A stretch of DNA of 61,869 nt from Pseudomonadota bacterium (GTDB lineage Bacteria > Pseudomonadota > Gammaproteobacteria > Xanthomonadales > Xanthomonadaceae): NCBI GenBank assembly GCA_023430045.1, contig JAEZCF010000094.1:1-61869 (forward strand), read 5' to 3'. Numbering within the stretch: position 1 is the stretch's first letter; each line of letters starts with the position of its first letter. Below are positions 1 to 8,883 of this stretch, in pieces. The position numbers and the translations under genes were made by a program. A model generated the notes under the pieces. That model did not search any database and was not told the DNA's origin. It saw nothing but the letters and a program-made list of their open reading frames with translations.

Positions 1-1
1 C

Positions 2-1330
<1,329 letters not shown>

Positions 1331-1381
1331 GCGCATGGTGGCAGCCGGGAGGAGGGCCAGGCCGCCGCATGCCGACTTCCA

Positions 1382-1428
1382 GGGATCGGGGCCCTTTGCA
1401 TGCGAAGGGCTCCGATCCCCGGTTTCTT
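1382..1428 (+). terminator. Hairpin terminator after acs
   Basis: Arms at 1382-1396 and 1405-1419 pair over 15 positions with a single mismatch around an 8-base loop, followed by a short T-rich stretch. It separates acs from the downstream response regulator. Confidence 0.75.
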
Positions 1429-1453
1429 CAACATTGTTCCGTAAGCTGACCCC

Positions 1454-2119
1454 ATGCCCACCCTCCTGATTGCCGACGACCATCCGCTGTTCCGTGAAGC
1501 CCTGCGCGGAGCCGTGCAACGGGTCATTCCCGGTGTACAGCTCTTCGAGGCGGACAGCGTCGAAGCGCTGTATGCGCTGGCCGACCAGCACAACGACGCC
1601 GATCTGGTCCTGATGGACCTCAACATGCCCGGCGCACAGGGCTTCAATGCCCTGGTGCATATGCGTTCGCTGCACCCGCACCTGCCGGTGGTGGTGGTGT
1701 CCGCTCGCGAAGAAGCCACGGTGATGCGCCGCGCGCTGGACCACGGCGCGTTCGGGTTCATTCCCAAGTCTGCTGATTCGGACACCATCGGCCATGCACT
1801 GGGCGCCATCCTGGATGGCGAAACCTGGGCACCGCCGGAAGCACACAACGTGCCGCCGACCGCACGCGAAGAGCGCGAGGTAGGACAACGCCTGCGCGAA
1901 CTGACGCCGCAGCAGTTCCGCGTGCTGCAGATGCTCGGCGCAGGCCGCCTCAACAAGCAGATCGCCTACGACCTGGGCGTGTCCGAAGCCACCATCAAGG
2001 CCCACGTTACCGCCATCCTGCGCAAGTTGGGCGTGACCAACCGCACCCAGGCGGTGTTGATGGCGGGCAAGCTGGCCATCGACGACGAACAGATCGTGCT
2101 GCCGCCGGAAGAGGACTGA
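1454..2119 (+). CDS. crbR: LuxR-family response regulator, probable CrbR
   Basis: A 221-residue two-component response regulator. Residues 1-120 are a receiver domain with acidic residues D8/D9 and the phosphoacceptor D55 in LVLMDLNMPG. Residues about 150-210 are a LuxR/FixJ helix-turn-helix (LNKQIAYDLGVSEATIKAHV). In Vibrio and Pseudomonas the CrbS/CrbR pair activates acs. The location directly after acs, with an SLC5-type hybrid kinase about 2.3 kb away, fits that pair well. The ATG at 1454 lies 34 bases past the acs terminator, so the gene probably has its own promoter in the 1420-1453 stretch. The assignment as CrbR rests on context and domain make-up; other LuxR-type regulators look alike over the domains themselves. 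Confidence 0.85.
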   Translation: MPTLLIADDHPLFREALRGAVQRVIPGVQLFEADSVEALYALADQHNDADLVLMDLNMPGAQGFNALVHMRSLHPHLPVVVVSAREEATVMRRALDHGAFGFIPKSADSDTIGHALGAILDGETWAPPEAHNVPPTAREEREVGQRLRELTPQQFRVLQMLGAGRLNKQIAYDLGVSEATIKAHVTAILRKLGVTNRTQAVLMAGKLAIDDEQIVLPPEED

Positions 2120-2137
2120 TCCGTCGGCCATTCCACG

Positions 2138-2162
2138 GATAGTGCCGGCCGCTGGCCGGCAA
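2138..2162. repeat. GTAG/SMAG-like palindromic repeat
   Basis: A short GATAGTGCC head leads into a perfect 7-bp stem with a 3-base loop (stem 2144-2160). This resembles the SMAG (GTAG-headed) intergenic repeats described in Stenotrophomonas maltophilia. It lies just after the crbR stop and may also stop transcription or protect the mRNA end. Confidence 0.65.
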
Positions 2163-2296
2163 CCGCTTCAAACCTGCCAGAAGATGTCAGCAGCCGGCGC
2201 CGCCATCCATGGCGATATAGCCGGCGCTATGAAAACCAGCCCTGCCTGCGCAATTGCCGGAAAACGCGTTGCACGCCGATGCCGGTGCTAAGCTTC

Positions 2297-2410
2297 GCGT
2301 CCCCTTGGGGAGTAGCCTGTTTCCTGCACAGGGAAACGCCCGTATCAACATGCTCGGCCAGTGCGCCGTGGTGCGGGCAGCCATGATGGTTGGCGAGACC
2401 AGCGGTCCGC
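2297..2410 (+). promoter_or_regulatory. yybP-ykoY family manganese riboswitch upstream of mntP
   Basis: The 360-base gap between crbR and mntP holds the hallmarks of this riboswitch class. They are CTTGGGGAGTAGCC at 2304-2317, the ATCAACATGCTCG loop segment at 2344-2356 and the closing GGCGAGACC at 2392-2400. The Escherichia coli mntP leader carries nearly the same three blocks. The family binds Mn2+ and turns on manganese exporters. About 70 bases separate the aptamer from the mntP start and would form the expression platform. The edges given are approximate. Confidence 0.88.
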
Positions 2411-2479
2411 GTGCGCAACGACAGGTTGGGCGCGAACGCGGGCCGTGCGTCCACTCATGCCCGACCTGCACTGCGCCTG

Positions 2480-3052
2480 ATGTCCCCTGTTTCCATACTT
2501 CTCATCGGCTTCGCCATGTCCACCGATGCCTTTGCCGCAGCGATCGGCAAGGGCGCCGCCATGCGCAGGCCACGCTTCCGCGACGCACTGCGGGCCGGCC
2601 TCATCTTCGGCATCATCGAGGCCATCACGCCGGTCATCGGCTGGCTGGCAGGCCGTGCCGCACTCGGCTACGTGGAAGCCTACGATCACTGGATCGCATT
2701 CGGCCTGCTGTTCGCGCTCGGCGTGCACATGATCGTCAACGGCCTTCGCCATGACGCGGAGGAAGAAGACGACCCCGCGCGCCACGGCGGCTTCTGGCGG
2801 CTGGCAATCACCGCTTTCGCCACCAGCATCGATGCCATGGCCGTCGGTATAGGCCTGGCCTTCATGGACGTGCATATCGGCGTCATGGCTGCGGTGATCG
2901 GCCTGTGCACGCTCACCATGGTCACCGTGGGCGTCATGCTGGGCCGTGCGTTGGGCAGTCTGGTCGGCAAGCGCGCGGAGATCATCGGCGGCGCGATCCT
3001 GATGATCATCGGCGCCACCATCCTTTACGAGCATCTCGGCGGCACAGCTTGA
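2480..3052 (+). CDS. mntP: Manganese efflux pump MntP
   Basis: A 190-residue inner-membrane protein with six hydrophobic segments, the usual MntP size. It exports Mn2+. Each half carries the family's conserved acidic motif: STDAFAAAIGKG in helix 1 and TSIDAMAVGIGLAF in helix 4. An acidic loop (HDAEEEDDPARH) lies between the two halves. The ATG at 2480 was chosen because the family begins at this hydrophobic stretch; a longer frame opens at 2390 but would run back into the riboswitch. Control by the upstream yybP-ykoY element is strongly expected. The gene sits between crbR and an unrelated accessory gene. Confidence 0.94.
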   Translation: MSPVSILLIGFAMSTDAFAAAIGKGAAMRRPRFRDALRAGLIFGIIEAITPVIGWLAGRAALGYVEAYDHWIAFGLLFALGVHMIVNGLRHDAEEEDDPARHGGFWRLAITAFATSIDAMAVGIGLAFMDVHIGVMAAVIGLCTLTMVTVGVMLGRALGSLVGKRAEIIGGAILMIIGATILYEHLGGTA

Positions 3053-3081
3053 TCCTGCGGTTCAATCTGCAGAGCAGCCGA

Positions 3082-4347
3082 TCATCGGTTCCACCATCGC
3101 GCCGTCCGCGTGTCGAGGTGATAATCCGCGATGCCTACCAGTTCGTAGCCTCCGGTGACGCGTCGATGCAGCAGGCGCCAACGATTGCGGCCTGAAAGCC
3201 CTTCCAGGTGCACGTCCCGGGCGATGTAACGCTCGCCGTCCACGTCGACCGAATGTCGGCTCGTCCGTCCATGTGCGAGGTCCTCAAGAATCCTGTCGAT
3301 GTCCGACAGGGTTCTGCTTCCTGCGGGAAGATGTGCACACTGTTCGCGCAGCGTCTCGCCACGCACCACCGCCATCGTGGCATCCCGTGCTCCATGCCTG
3401 ACCGGTACCGCGGCCGATCCCGGCTCACAGGTCCGCCGCAGATGCCTCGGCCCACTCCGGCGGCGCAGTTCCACCAAGGGTTGCGGCCGACAGCCGGGAA
3501 GCGTTTCAGCGGCCGCGGCGGGCTGCTCATGCGTCATGATCGGCATACGGTCAGGCCGCTGGCGGACCTGCGCTTCAGCAGGACCCGAGCGCTGCGGCTC
3601 GAATACGCACGCGCGGAATCTGCCGTCACCGTCGCGCTGCATGTCCAGCACCATGTGCACCGCGCCTTCGCTGGCAAACACGCCGGCGGGGTCGTCGGCA
3701 CTGTTCATCCGTATCCTCACGCTGTCAGCAACCTCCTCCCTGATGGCACCGATGAAGTATTTGTTTTCCGCCAGCCGGCTCACCACGACCGGAACGTGAT
3801 CAGCACAATGCGCGACGTAGAAGTGTTTCAGTACCTGCTCCACCAGCGCGTTGCAGCAGACACCACGTTCCTCGCAATGGTCACGGAAACCGGCAATGAG
3901 CTCGCTCAGCCGCTGCTTCAGATGATCGTACACATGGCGCACGGCAAGGTCCTGTTCGAACGTCACGCCGTTGTCCCGCAACAGCGTGCGCGTACCTCGA
4001 TGGAACTGCAGGAAATCCCAACGCAGGCGATGGGCGTCCGCCTTCGCCTGCGCGCCACGCGAGATCTGCAGCGACACCGCGCCCAATGCCGCACCGACTG
4101 CCGAGCCCGCATGCAGCGATGCGGATGCATTCCAGCACTGCGCGAACCATGACACCAGCGCGCCGATGCTGCCGCCGGCAGCAACCGCCAGGGGAGCTGC
4201 GTCGCGAGACTGCAATGATGTATTGAGTACCGACGACACGGACGCTGCGCAGGCAGACAACATATTCCCACGCGGTAACCGGGACCCAGGCCGGTGCGAT
4301 GAAGAGGTACGGGCACCCGTGGCAGGTGCAGGAGCGATGGCAGGCAA
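3082..4347 (-). CDS. Accessory protein with YopJ-like His/Glu motif; candidate type III effector
   Basis: Up to 421 residues from a TTG at 4347; an ATG at 4263 would give 393 residues, and neither has a clear ribosome-binding site. An Ala-rich helical segment covers about residues 50-95. Residues about 229-252 read EGAVHMVLDMQRDG then CVFEP. This resembles the YopJ/AvrA/XopJ acetyltransferase core, and the spacing from H231 to E250 is 19 residues, as between YopJ H109 and E128. A catalytic Cys should follow about 44 residues later in a DCG-like context. Only C286 and C307 are available and neither has that context, so the fold may be diverged or inactive. The C-terminus (RWRLLHRRVTGGYELVGIADYH) has no match I recognise. 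The gene lies between mntP and crbS, among core genes, as an inserted gene would. Function is inference. Confidence 0.5.
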   Translation of the reverse strand: MPAIAPAPATGARTSSSHRPGSRLPRGNMLSACAASVSSVLNTSLQSRDAAPLAVAAGGSIGALVSWFAQCWNASASLHAGSAVGAALGAVSLQISRGAQAKADAHRLRWDFLQFHRGTRTLLRDNGVTFEQDLAVRHVYDHLKQRLSELIAGFRDHCEERGVCCNALVEQVLKHFYVAHCADHVPVVVSRLAENKYFIGAIREEVADSVRIRMNSADDPAGVFASEGAVHMVLDMQRDGDGRFRACVFEPQRSGPAEAQVRQRPDRMPIMTHEQPAAAAETLPGCRPQPLVELRRRSGPRHLRRTCEPGSAAVPVRHGARDATMAVVRGETLREQCAHLPAGSRTLSDIDRILEDLAHGRTSRHSVDVDGERYIARDVHLEGLSGRNRWRLLHRRVTGGYELVGIADYHLDTRTARWWNR

Positions 4348-4455
4348 AAGGATGGCTCAGCAGCTCAGGCCCTCTTCTTTAATCCTGAGTGGCAACTGAT
4401 TACCATCAGGATGTTTGCATTTTAGCGAGCGGCGGTCACCCTGCGCGCTGTTGGC

Positions 4456-7400
4456 TCAGCCCTTCGGCCGCGCATACGCCGCCAGGAATGCGCGAAGAGA
4501 CGCCGGCTTGATTGGCTTGGTCAACACACGGTAGCCACGCTCGCGTGCCAGATGCTTGAGCTCATCGCGCCCGTCGGCGGTGAGCAGCGCGCCGGGGAGA
4601 TCGTGACGCGCCGCCTCGCGCAGCGCCACCAGCGTGTCCAGCCCATCCAGCCGGTCATGCAGGTGGTAGTCCACCAGCATCACGTCCGGCTGCTCGGCAA
4701 CCCGCTGCAATGCCTGGTCCACGGTATTGGCCGTGATCACCTGCACGTGCCAGCGGCCGAGCAGCGCACGCATGCCGTCCAGGATCTCCTCGTCATTGTC
4801 CACGCACAGCACCCGCAGGCCCACCAGCGAATCCGAGGATGCCGCCAGCGCCGGCGCCACCACCGGATCGTCCGCGCCCGGTGTTGCATCCACGCGTGGC
4901 AGCAGGATCGAGAACATCGAGCCGCTGCCGACCCGGCTGCGCGCGCTGAGGCGATGATCCAGCAGGCGTGAGATGCGCTGGCAGATCGAAAGGCCAAGGC
5001 CCAGGCCCTGCTCTCCCCAGTCGAATGGCTGCTGGTAGCGATGGAATTCATCGAAGATCTGCTGCATGTGATGCTCTGGAATGCCGGGTCCGGTATCCCA
5101 TACCTGCAGCTCCACTTCTTCACCGCGGAGCCGCACCGCCAGCACGATGCGTCCCTGCCGGGTGTAGCGCAGCGCGTTGGCCAGAAAATTCTGCAGCACG
5201 CGACGCAACAGGCGACGGTCGCTGCGTACCCAGGCGGGCCGTGCGAACAGTTCCAGCCGCAACCCACGCCCGGCCGCCACCGGTGAATACTGCGCGGCCA
5301 GTTCGCGCATCAGCGCGCTGACGTCGAACTCGCCGATCACCGGATGCAGACCACCGGCATCCAGCCGCGATACATCCAGCAGGCCATCCAGCAGTTCTTC
5401 GGCGGCACGCAGCGAAGCATCCACGCGCTCGGCCAGATGCCGCTGTTCTTCGTTGTTCTGATGGCTGTCGCGCAGCGCCGATGCGAACAGCCGCGCTGCA
5501 TTGAGCGGTTGCAGCACGTCATGGCTGATCGCCGCCAGGAAGCGCGTCTTCGACTGCTGCGCGGCTTCAGCCGCATGCGAGCGTTCGGCAACGCGTTCTT
5601 CCAACGTTTCATTCGCTTCAAGCAGCGCCTGCTCGGCGTGCTTGTAGTCGGTGATGTCGTTGTAGCTGGTCACATAGCCACCGCCCGGCAGCGCCTGTCC
5701 GCGCATTTCGACGACCTTGCCGTCGCTGCGGGTGCGCTCGAACACGTGCGCTGAACCTGCACGCATGTAGCCGATGCGGCGGCCTATCTGCATTTCGATG
5801 TCGCCCTCGCCCAGCTCGCCGCGCTCAGCGTTGTAGCGGATCAGGTCGGCGACCGGCCGGCCCACATAGAGCATGCCGTCGGGATAGCCGAACATTTCCT
5901 GGTAGCGCCTGTTCCACGCCGTCAGCCGCATTTCCGGATCCACCACACTGACACCGGCACTGATGTTTTCCAGGGTGGTGGACAGGATCTCGCGGTTGAA
6001 ACGCAGTTCCTGGCCGGCTTCATCCAGCACCGCCACCACTTCGCCCAGGTCCATGCCGGAACCACGCAGCAGGCTCGTCAGCAGCAGGCGCGCCGATGCC
6101 GCACCGATCGATGCGGCCAGCAGGCGTTCGGTGAACTGCACCCATGGGCGGTCGGCCGGCACCTGCGGTTGCAGCTCGCGACCCAGTGACTGCGCCTGTT
6201 CAAAGAATGACCTCCGTGCGTGGCGTTCGCCGACCACGCGCGAGGCCAGCGCCAGCAGATCACCGACGTGCACATGGCCGGGCCAGCCGGTGGCCACCGA
6301 AGGCCGCTGCGCATACGGATCCAGGAAAGGTGCGGCGCGCAGCCGCTCGTCCACGCCTGGCCGCCAACGTGCCGATACCAGCATCATCGCCGACGCGTTG
6401 ACGAGCAGCGACCAGAACGTGCCATGGGTCAGCGGATCCCAGCCGCTCATGCCGAACAGCTGCTGCGGACGCAGCCAGGCCACGCCGAAGAGGCCCGATT
6501 GCAGCCAGCCGGCATCCATCCCACCGGCCTGCGTCAGCGCCGGCAGCAGCAGCGTATATATCCAGGTGGCGAAGCCCAGCACGATGCCAGCTTCCACACC
6601 ACGGCGGCTGGCGCCTCGCCAGTACAGGCCACCGATCAGTCCCGGCGCGAACTGTGCGACGGCGGCGAACGCCATCAGTCCATACGATGCCAGCGTGCTG
6701 TCGTTGCCGCTGCTGCGGTAGTAGCTGTAGGCCATCAGGGCCAGCAGCAGGATCGCCAGCCGACGTATCCACAGCACCCGCGAAGCGACGTCCGCCGCTT
6801 CCTGGTGGTCGCCGCTGCGGCGCAGCAGCACCGGCATCACCAGATCGTTGCTGATCATCGTCGCCAGTGCGATCGACGACACGATGACCATGCCAGTCGC
6901 CGCCGAGAAACCGCCCACATAGGCGATCAACGCCAGCACGTTGCGGCCTTCGGCCAGCGGCAGCGCCAGCACCATCGCGTCGTCGGCCACGCTGCCGCCG
7001 GTTCCGAACAGGGTGACGCCGGCCGTGGCGATCGGCACCACCATCGCCGAGATCAGCACCAGGTAGCCACCGAACATCCAGCGCGCGCGCCGCACATCGC
7101 GCACATCGCCGCATTCCACCACGGCGACGTGGAACTGCCGGGGCAGGCAGACGATGGCCAGGAAACTGAGCAGCGTCTGCGAGATGAAGCCTACCGGCGG
7201 CAGCGATGTGAACAGCGTGTGCGCCGATTCCACCACCGCATCGGTGCGCCTGCCCAGCCATACATAGGCGAACACACCCACCGCCACCATCGCCAGCAGC
7301 TTGATCACCGATTCCAGCGCGATGGCCAGCATCATGCCGTGGTGATGCTCGGTGGCGTCCACCTGGCGGGTGCCGAACAGGGTGGCGAACAGGGCCATCA

Positions 7401-7896
7401 GCAGCGCCACGTACAGCGCGGGGTCGCTGAAATAGCCGGTCGGCCCATTGTTGCCGGTCAGTACCTGCAGGCTCATCGCCACGGCCTTGTACTGCAGCGC
7501 CAGGTACGGCACCACGCCGACCAGCGCGATGAAGGCCACCAGGGCGGCCAGCCGACGCGAGCGTCCGAACCGCGAAGAAATGAAATCGGCGATGGATACC
7601 ACATTCTGGCTACGCGCGATCAGCGCCAGGCGCTCGATGATGCGCCATCCGAACAACATCATCAGCAGCGGGCCGATGTAGATCGGCAGGTAACCCAGAC
7701 CACTGCGCACGGCAGTGCCTACCGCGCCGTAGAACGTCCACGAAGAGCAGAACACCGCCAGCGCCAGGCTGTAGACCACCGGCCGCAGCCACGGCCGGTC
7801 CGGATACATCGGCCGACGGTCGCCCCACCACGCCACGCCGAACAGCAGCGCGGCGTAGCCGACCGAGACCAGCAGCAGGATCCAGCTCGAGACCAA
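4456..7896 (-). CDS. crbS: Hybrid sensor kinase with SLC5 symporter domain, probable CrbS
   Basis: A 1146-residue inner-membrane protein. Residues 1 to about 490 form a sodium:solute symporter-like domain with many membrane spans, opening SSWILLLVSVGYAALLFGVAWWGDRR. A PAS domain lies near residues 630-750. A HisKA domain has its phospho-His near 790 in ISHDVLQPLNAARLF. A HATPase domain runs to about 1000 (VWDTGPGIPEHH, GLGLGLSICQRI) and a C-terminal receiver from 1025 has its Asp in VMLVDYHLHDR. This layout is that of CrbS, which with CrbR controls acs. The TTG start at 7896 is used because no in-frame ATG precedes the first membrane span. It is transcribed away from the gene at 8104, with 207 bases between them for divergent promoters. 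Confidence 0.88.
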   Translation of the reverse strand: MVSSWILLLVSVGYAALLFGVAWWGDRRPMYPDRPWLRPVVYSLALAVFCSSWTFYGAVGTAVRSGLGYLPIYIGPLLMMLFGWRIIERLALIARSQNVVSIADFISSRFGRSRRLAALVAFIALVGVVPYLALQYKAVAMSLQVLTGNNGPTGYFSDPALYVALLMALFATLFGTRQVDATEHHHGMMLAIALESVIKLLAMVAVGVFAYVWLGRRTDAVVESAHTLFTSLPPVGFISQTLLSFLAIVCLPRQFHVAVVECGDVRDVRRARWMFGGYLVLISAMVVPIATAGVTLFGTGGSVADDAMVLALPLAEGRNVLALIAYVGGFSAATGMVIVSSIALATMISNDLVMPVLLRRSGDHQEAADVASRVLWIRRLAILLLALMAYSYYRSSGNDSTLASYGLMAFAAVAQFAPGLIGGLYWRGASRRGVEAGIVLGFATWIYTLLLPALTQAGGMDAGWLQSGLFGVAWLRPQQLFGMSGWDPLTHGTFWSLLVNASAMMLVSARWRPGVDERLRAAPFLDPYAQRPSVATGWPGHVHVGDLLALASRVVGERHARRSFFEQAQSLGRELQPQVPADRPWVQFTERLLAASIGAASARLLLTSLLRGSGMDLGEVVAVLDEAGQELRFNREILSTTLENISAGVSVVDPEMRLTAWNRRYQEMFGYPDGMLYVGRPVADLIRYNAERGELGEGDIEMQIGRRIGYMRAGSAHVFERTRSDGKVVEMRGQALPGGGYVTSYNDITDYKHAEQALLEANETLEERVAERSHAAEAAQQSKTRFLAAISHDVLQPLNAARLFASALRDSHQNNEEQRHLAERVDASLRAAEELLDGLLDVSRLDAGGLHPVIGEFDVSALMRELAAQYSPVAAGRGLRLELFARPAWVRSDRRLLRRVLQNFLANALRYTRQGRIVLAVRLRGEEVELQVWDTGPGIPEHHMQQIFDEFHRYQQPFDWGEQGLGLGLSICQRISRLLDHRLSARSRVGSGSMFSILLPRVDATPGADDPVVAPALAASSDSLVGLRVLCVDNDEEILDGMRALLGRWHVQVITANTVDQALQRVAEQPDVMLVDYHLHDRLDGLDTLVALREAARHDLPGALLTADGRDELKHLARERGYRVLTKPIKPASLRAFLAAYARPKG

Positions 7897-8103
7897 GGCC
7901 CATTTCCGTAGGCAGGAGTGGCGACAGTGTAGAGGGTTATGTCGCTATCGGCCCAGCGACACCACGGTCCATGATGAAAGCGGTGCCCTGACTGCGCGGC
8001 AGGCCGTCTGCCTGCCACTCTCTGCCGGATCTGCATATCCCCTTATTCACTGCGGGCCTGACACCGGATAGCGTCGCAGCTGGTTTCCGTGGACCGATAG
8101 CCG

Positions 8104-8868
8104 ATGCCACCCATCACCTCATCGCCCTTGACCGAGCGGCTGCTGCAGAGGCTGGAGCACAACCTCCCGCATCCTGAGGCCACCGAACGCAATACATTGA
8201 AGGCCCTGCTGGGCGACGTGCTCATGAGGATCGTGAACGTGCGGCTCGATCATGGCGAGGTCGTGCCGGCTGCGCATCTGCAGGGACTTGGCGAGGATGG
8301 GAACCTGCAGACCCTGTACTGCGCGCTGCAGCGTCCGTGTCCCGGCAACGATGATCCGCTTTCGGCCACCGAGCGTCAGACGCTGCGGTTCGTCGCTCAT
8401 CTACGCGACATCCATCTCGCGGGCGAGGCCAGCGTCGAAAACAACATCGCTTTGCTGGTGGCGCGTCACGAGCGTGATCACACGCTGTACAACCTCCGTG
8501 CCGAGGTCATGCGTGAGCTGGGAAGCCTGCCGTTTCCGCATGCGATCCAGCCAACCGCAAAGCGAGCCGAGATCGCAGACGTGATCACGGAGAAGCTTCT
8601 CCTGCGCTGCGAAGCCCAGCGGATTGTGCCGACCAACGCGCGGCTGTTCGGCTTCCGCGAACTGGCGCCGGTTGCGGGTATCCACGCCGGTGCCATCACC
8701 GGCCATATCGCGGCATGGAATGAAAGGGCGCCGCCACCGATGGCTTCGGTCGAGCTTCCGCCCGGCGTGGATGAGGCAACCGCCTTCATGCAGGCTCCGG
8801 ATCCCGGCCGGGCACCGTGCCAGCTGGACTGGACCGGCATAATGCCGTTGTCGGCGGAATCCCTCTGA
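8104..8868 (+). CDS. Protein of unknown function, accessory gene
   Basis: A 254-residue soluble protein with no signal peptide and no membrane segment. I recognise no family. The first ten residues are Pro/Ser/Thr-rich (MPPITSSPLT), then come helical stretches, with a well-structured central part (ITEKLLLRCEAQRIVPTNARLFGF) and a Pro-rich C-terminal tail. No clear ribosome-binding site precedes the ATG. It lies between the divergent crbS gene and the convergent S46 peptidase gene, 16 bases from the latter's stop, as though dropped into a core intergenic gap. A Ser/Pro-rich N-terminus and the presence of a type III system in the window make it a possible secreted substrate, but nothing in the sequence proves this. 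Confidence 0.6.
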   Translation: MPPITSSPLTERLLQRLEHNLPHPEATERNTLKALLGDVLMRIVNVRLDHGEVVPAAHLQGLGEDGNLQTLYCALQRPCPGNDDPLSATERQTLRFVAHLRDIHLAGEASVENNIALLVARHERDHTLYNLRAEVMRELGSLPFPHAIQPTAKRAEIADVITEKLLLRCEAQRIVPTNARLFGFRELAPVAGIHAGAITGHIAAWNERAPPPMASVELPPGVDEATAFMQAPDPGRAPCQLDWTGIMPLSAESL

Positions 8869-8883
8869 GCCGGGTCCACCCAC

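Noticed and set aside
3135..3530. Possible frameshift in the YopJ-like gene that would restore a Cys motif in another frame
   Set aside because: The alternative minus frame gives NPWWNCAAGVGRGICGG, which does not match DCGxF-type motifs, and the main frame has a convincing C-terminus, so no frameshift is needed.
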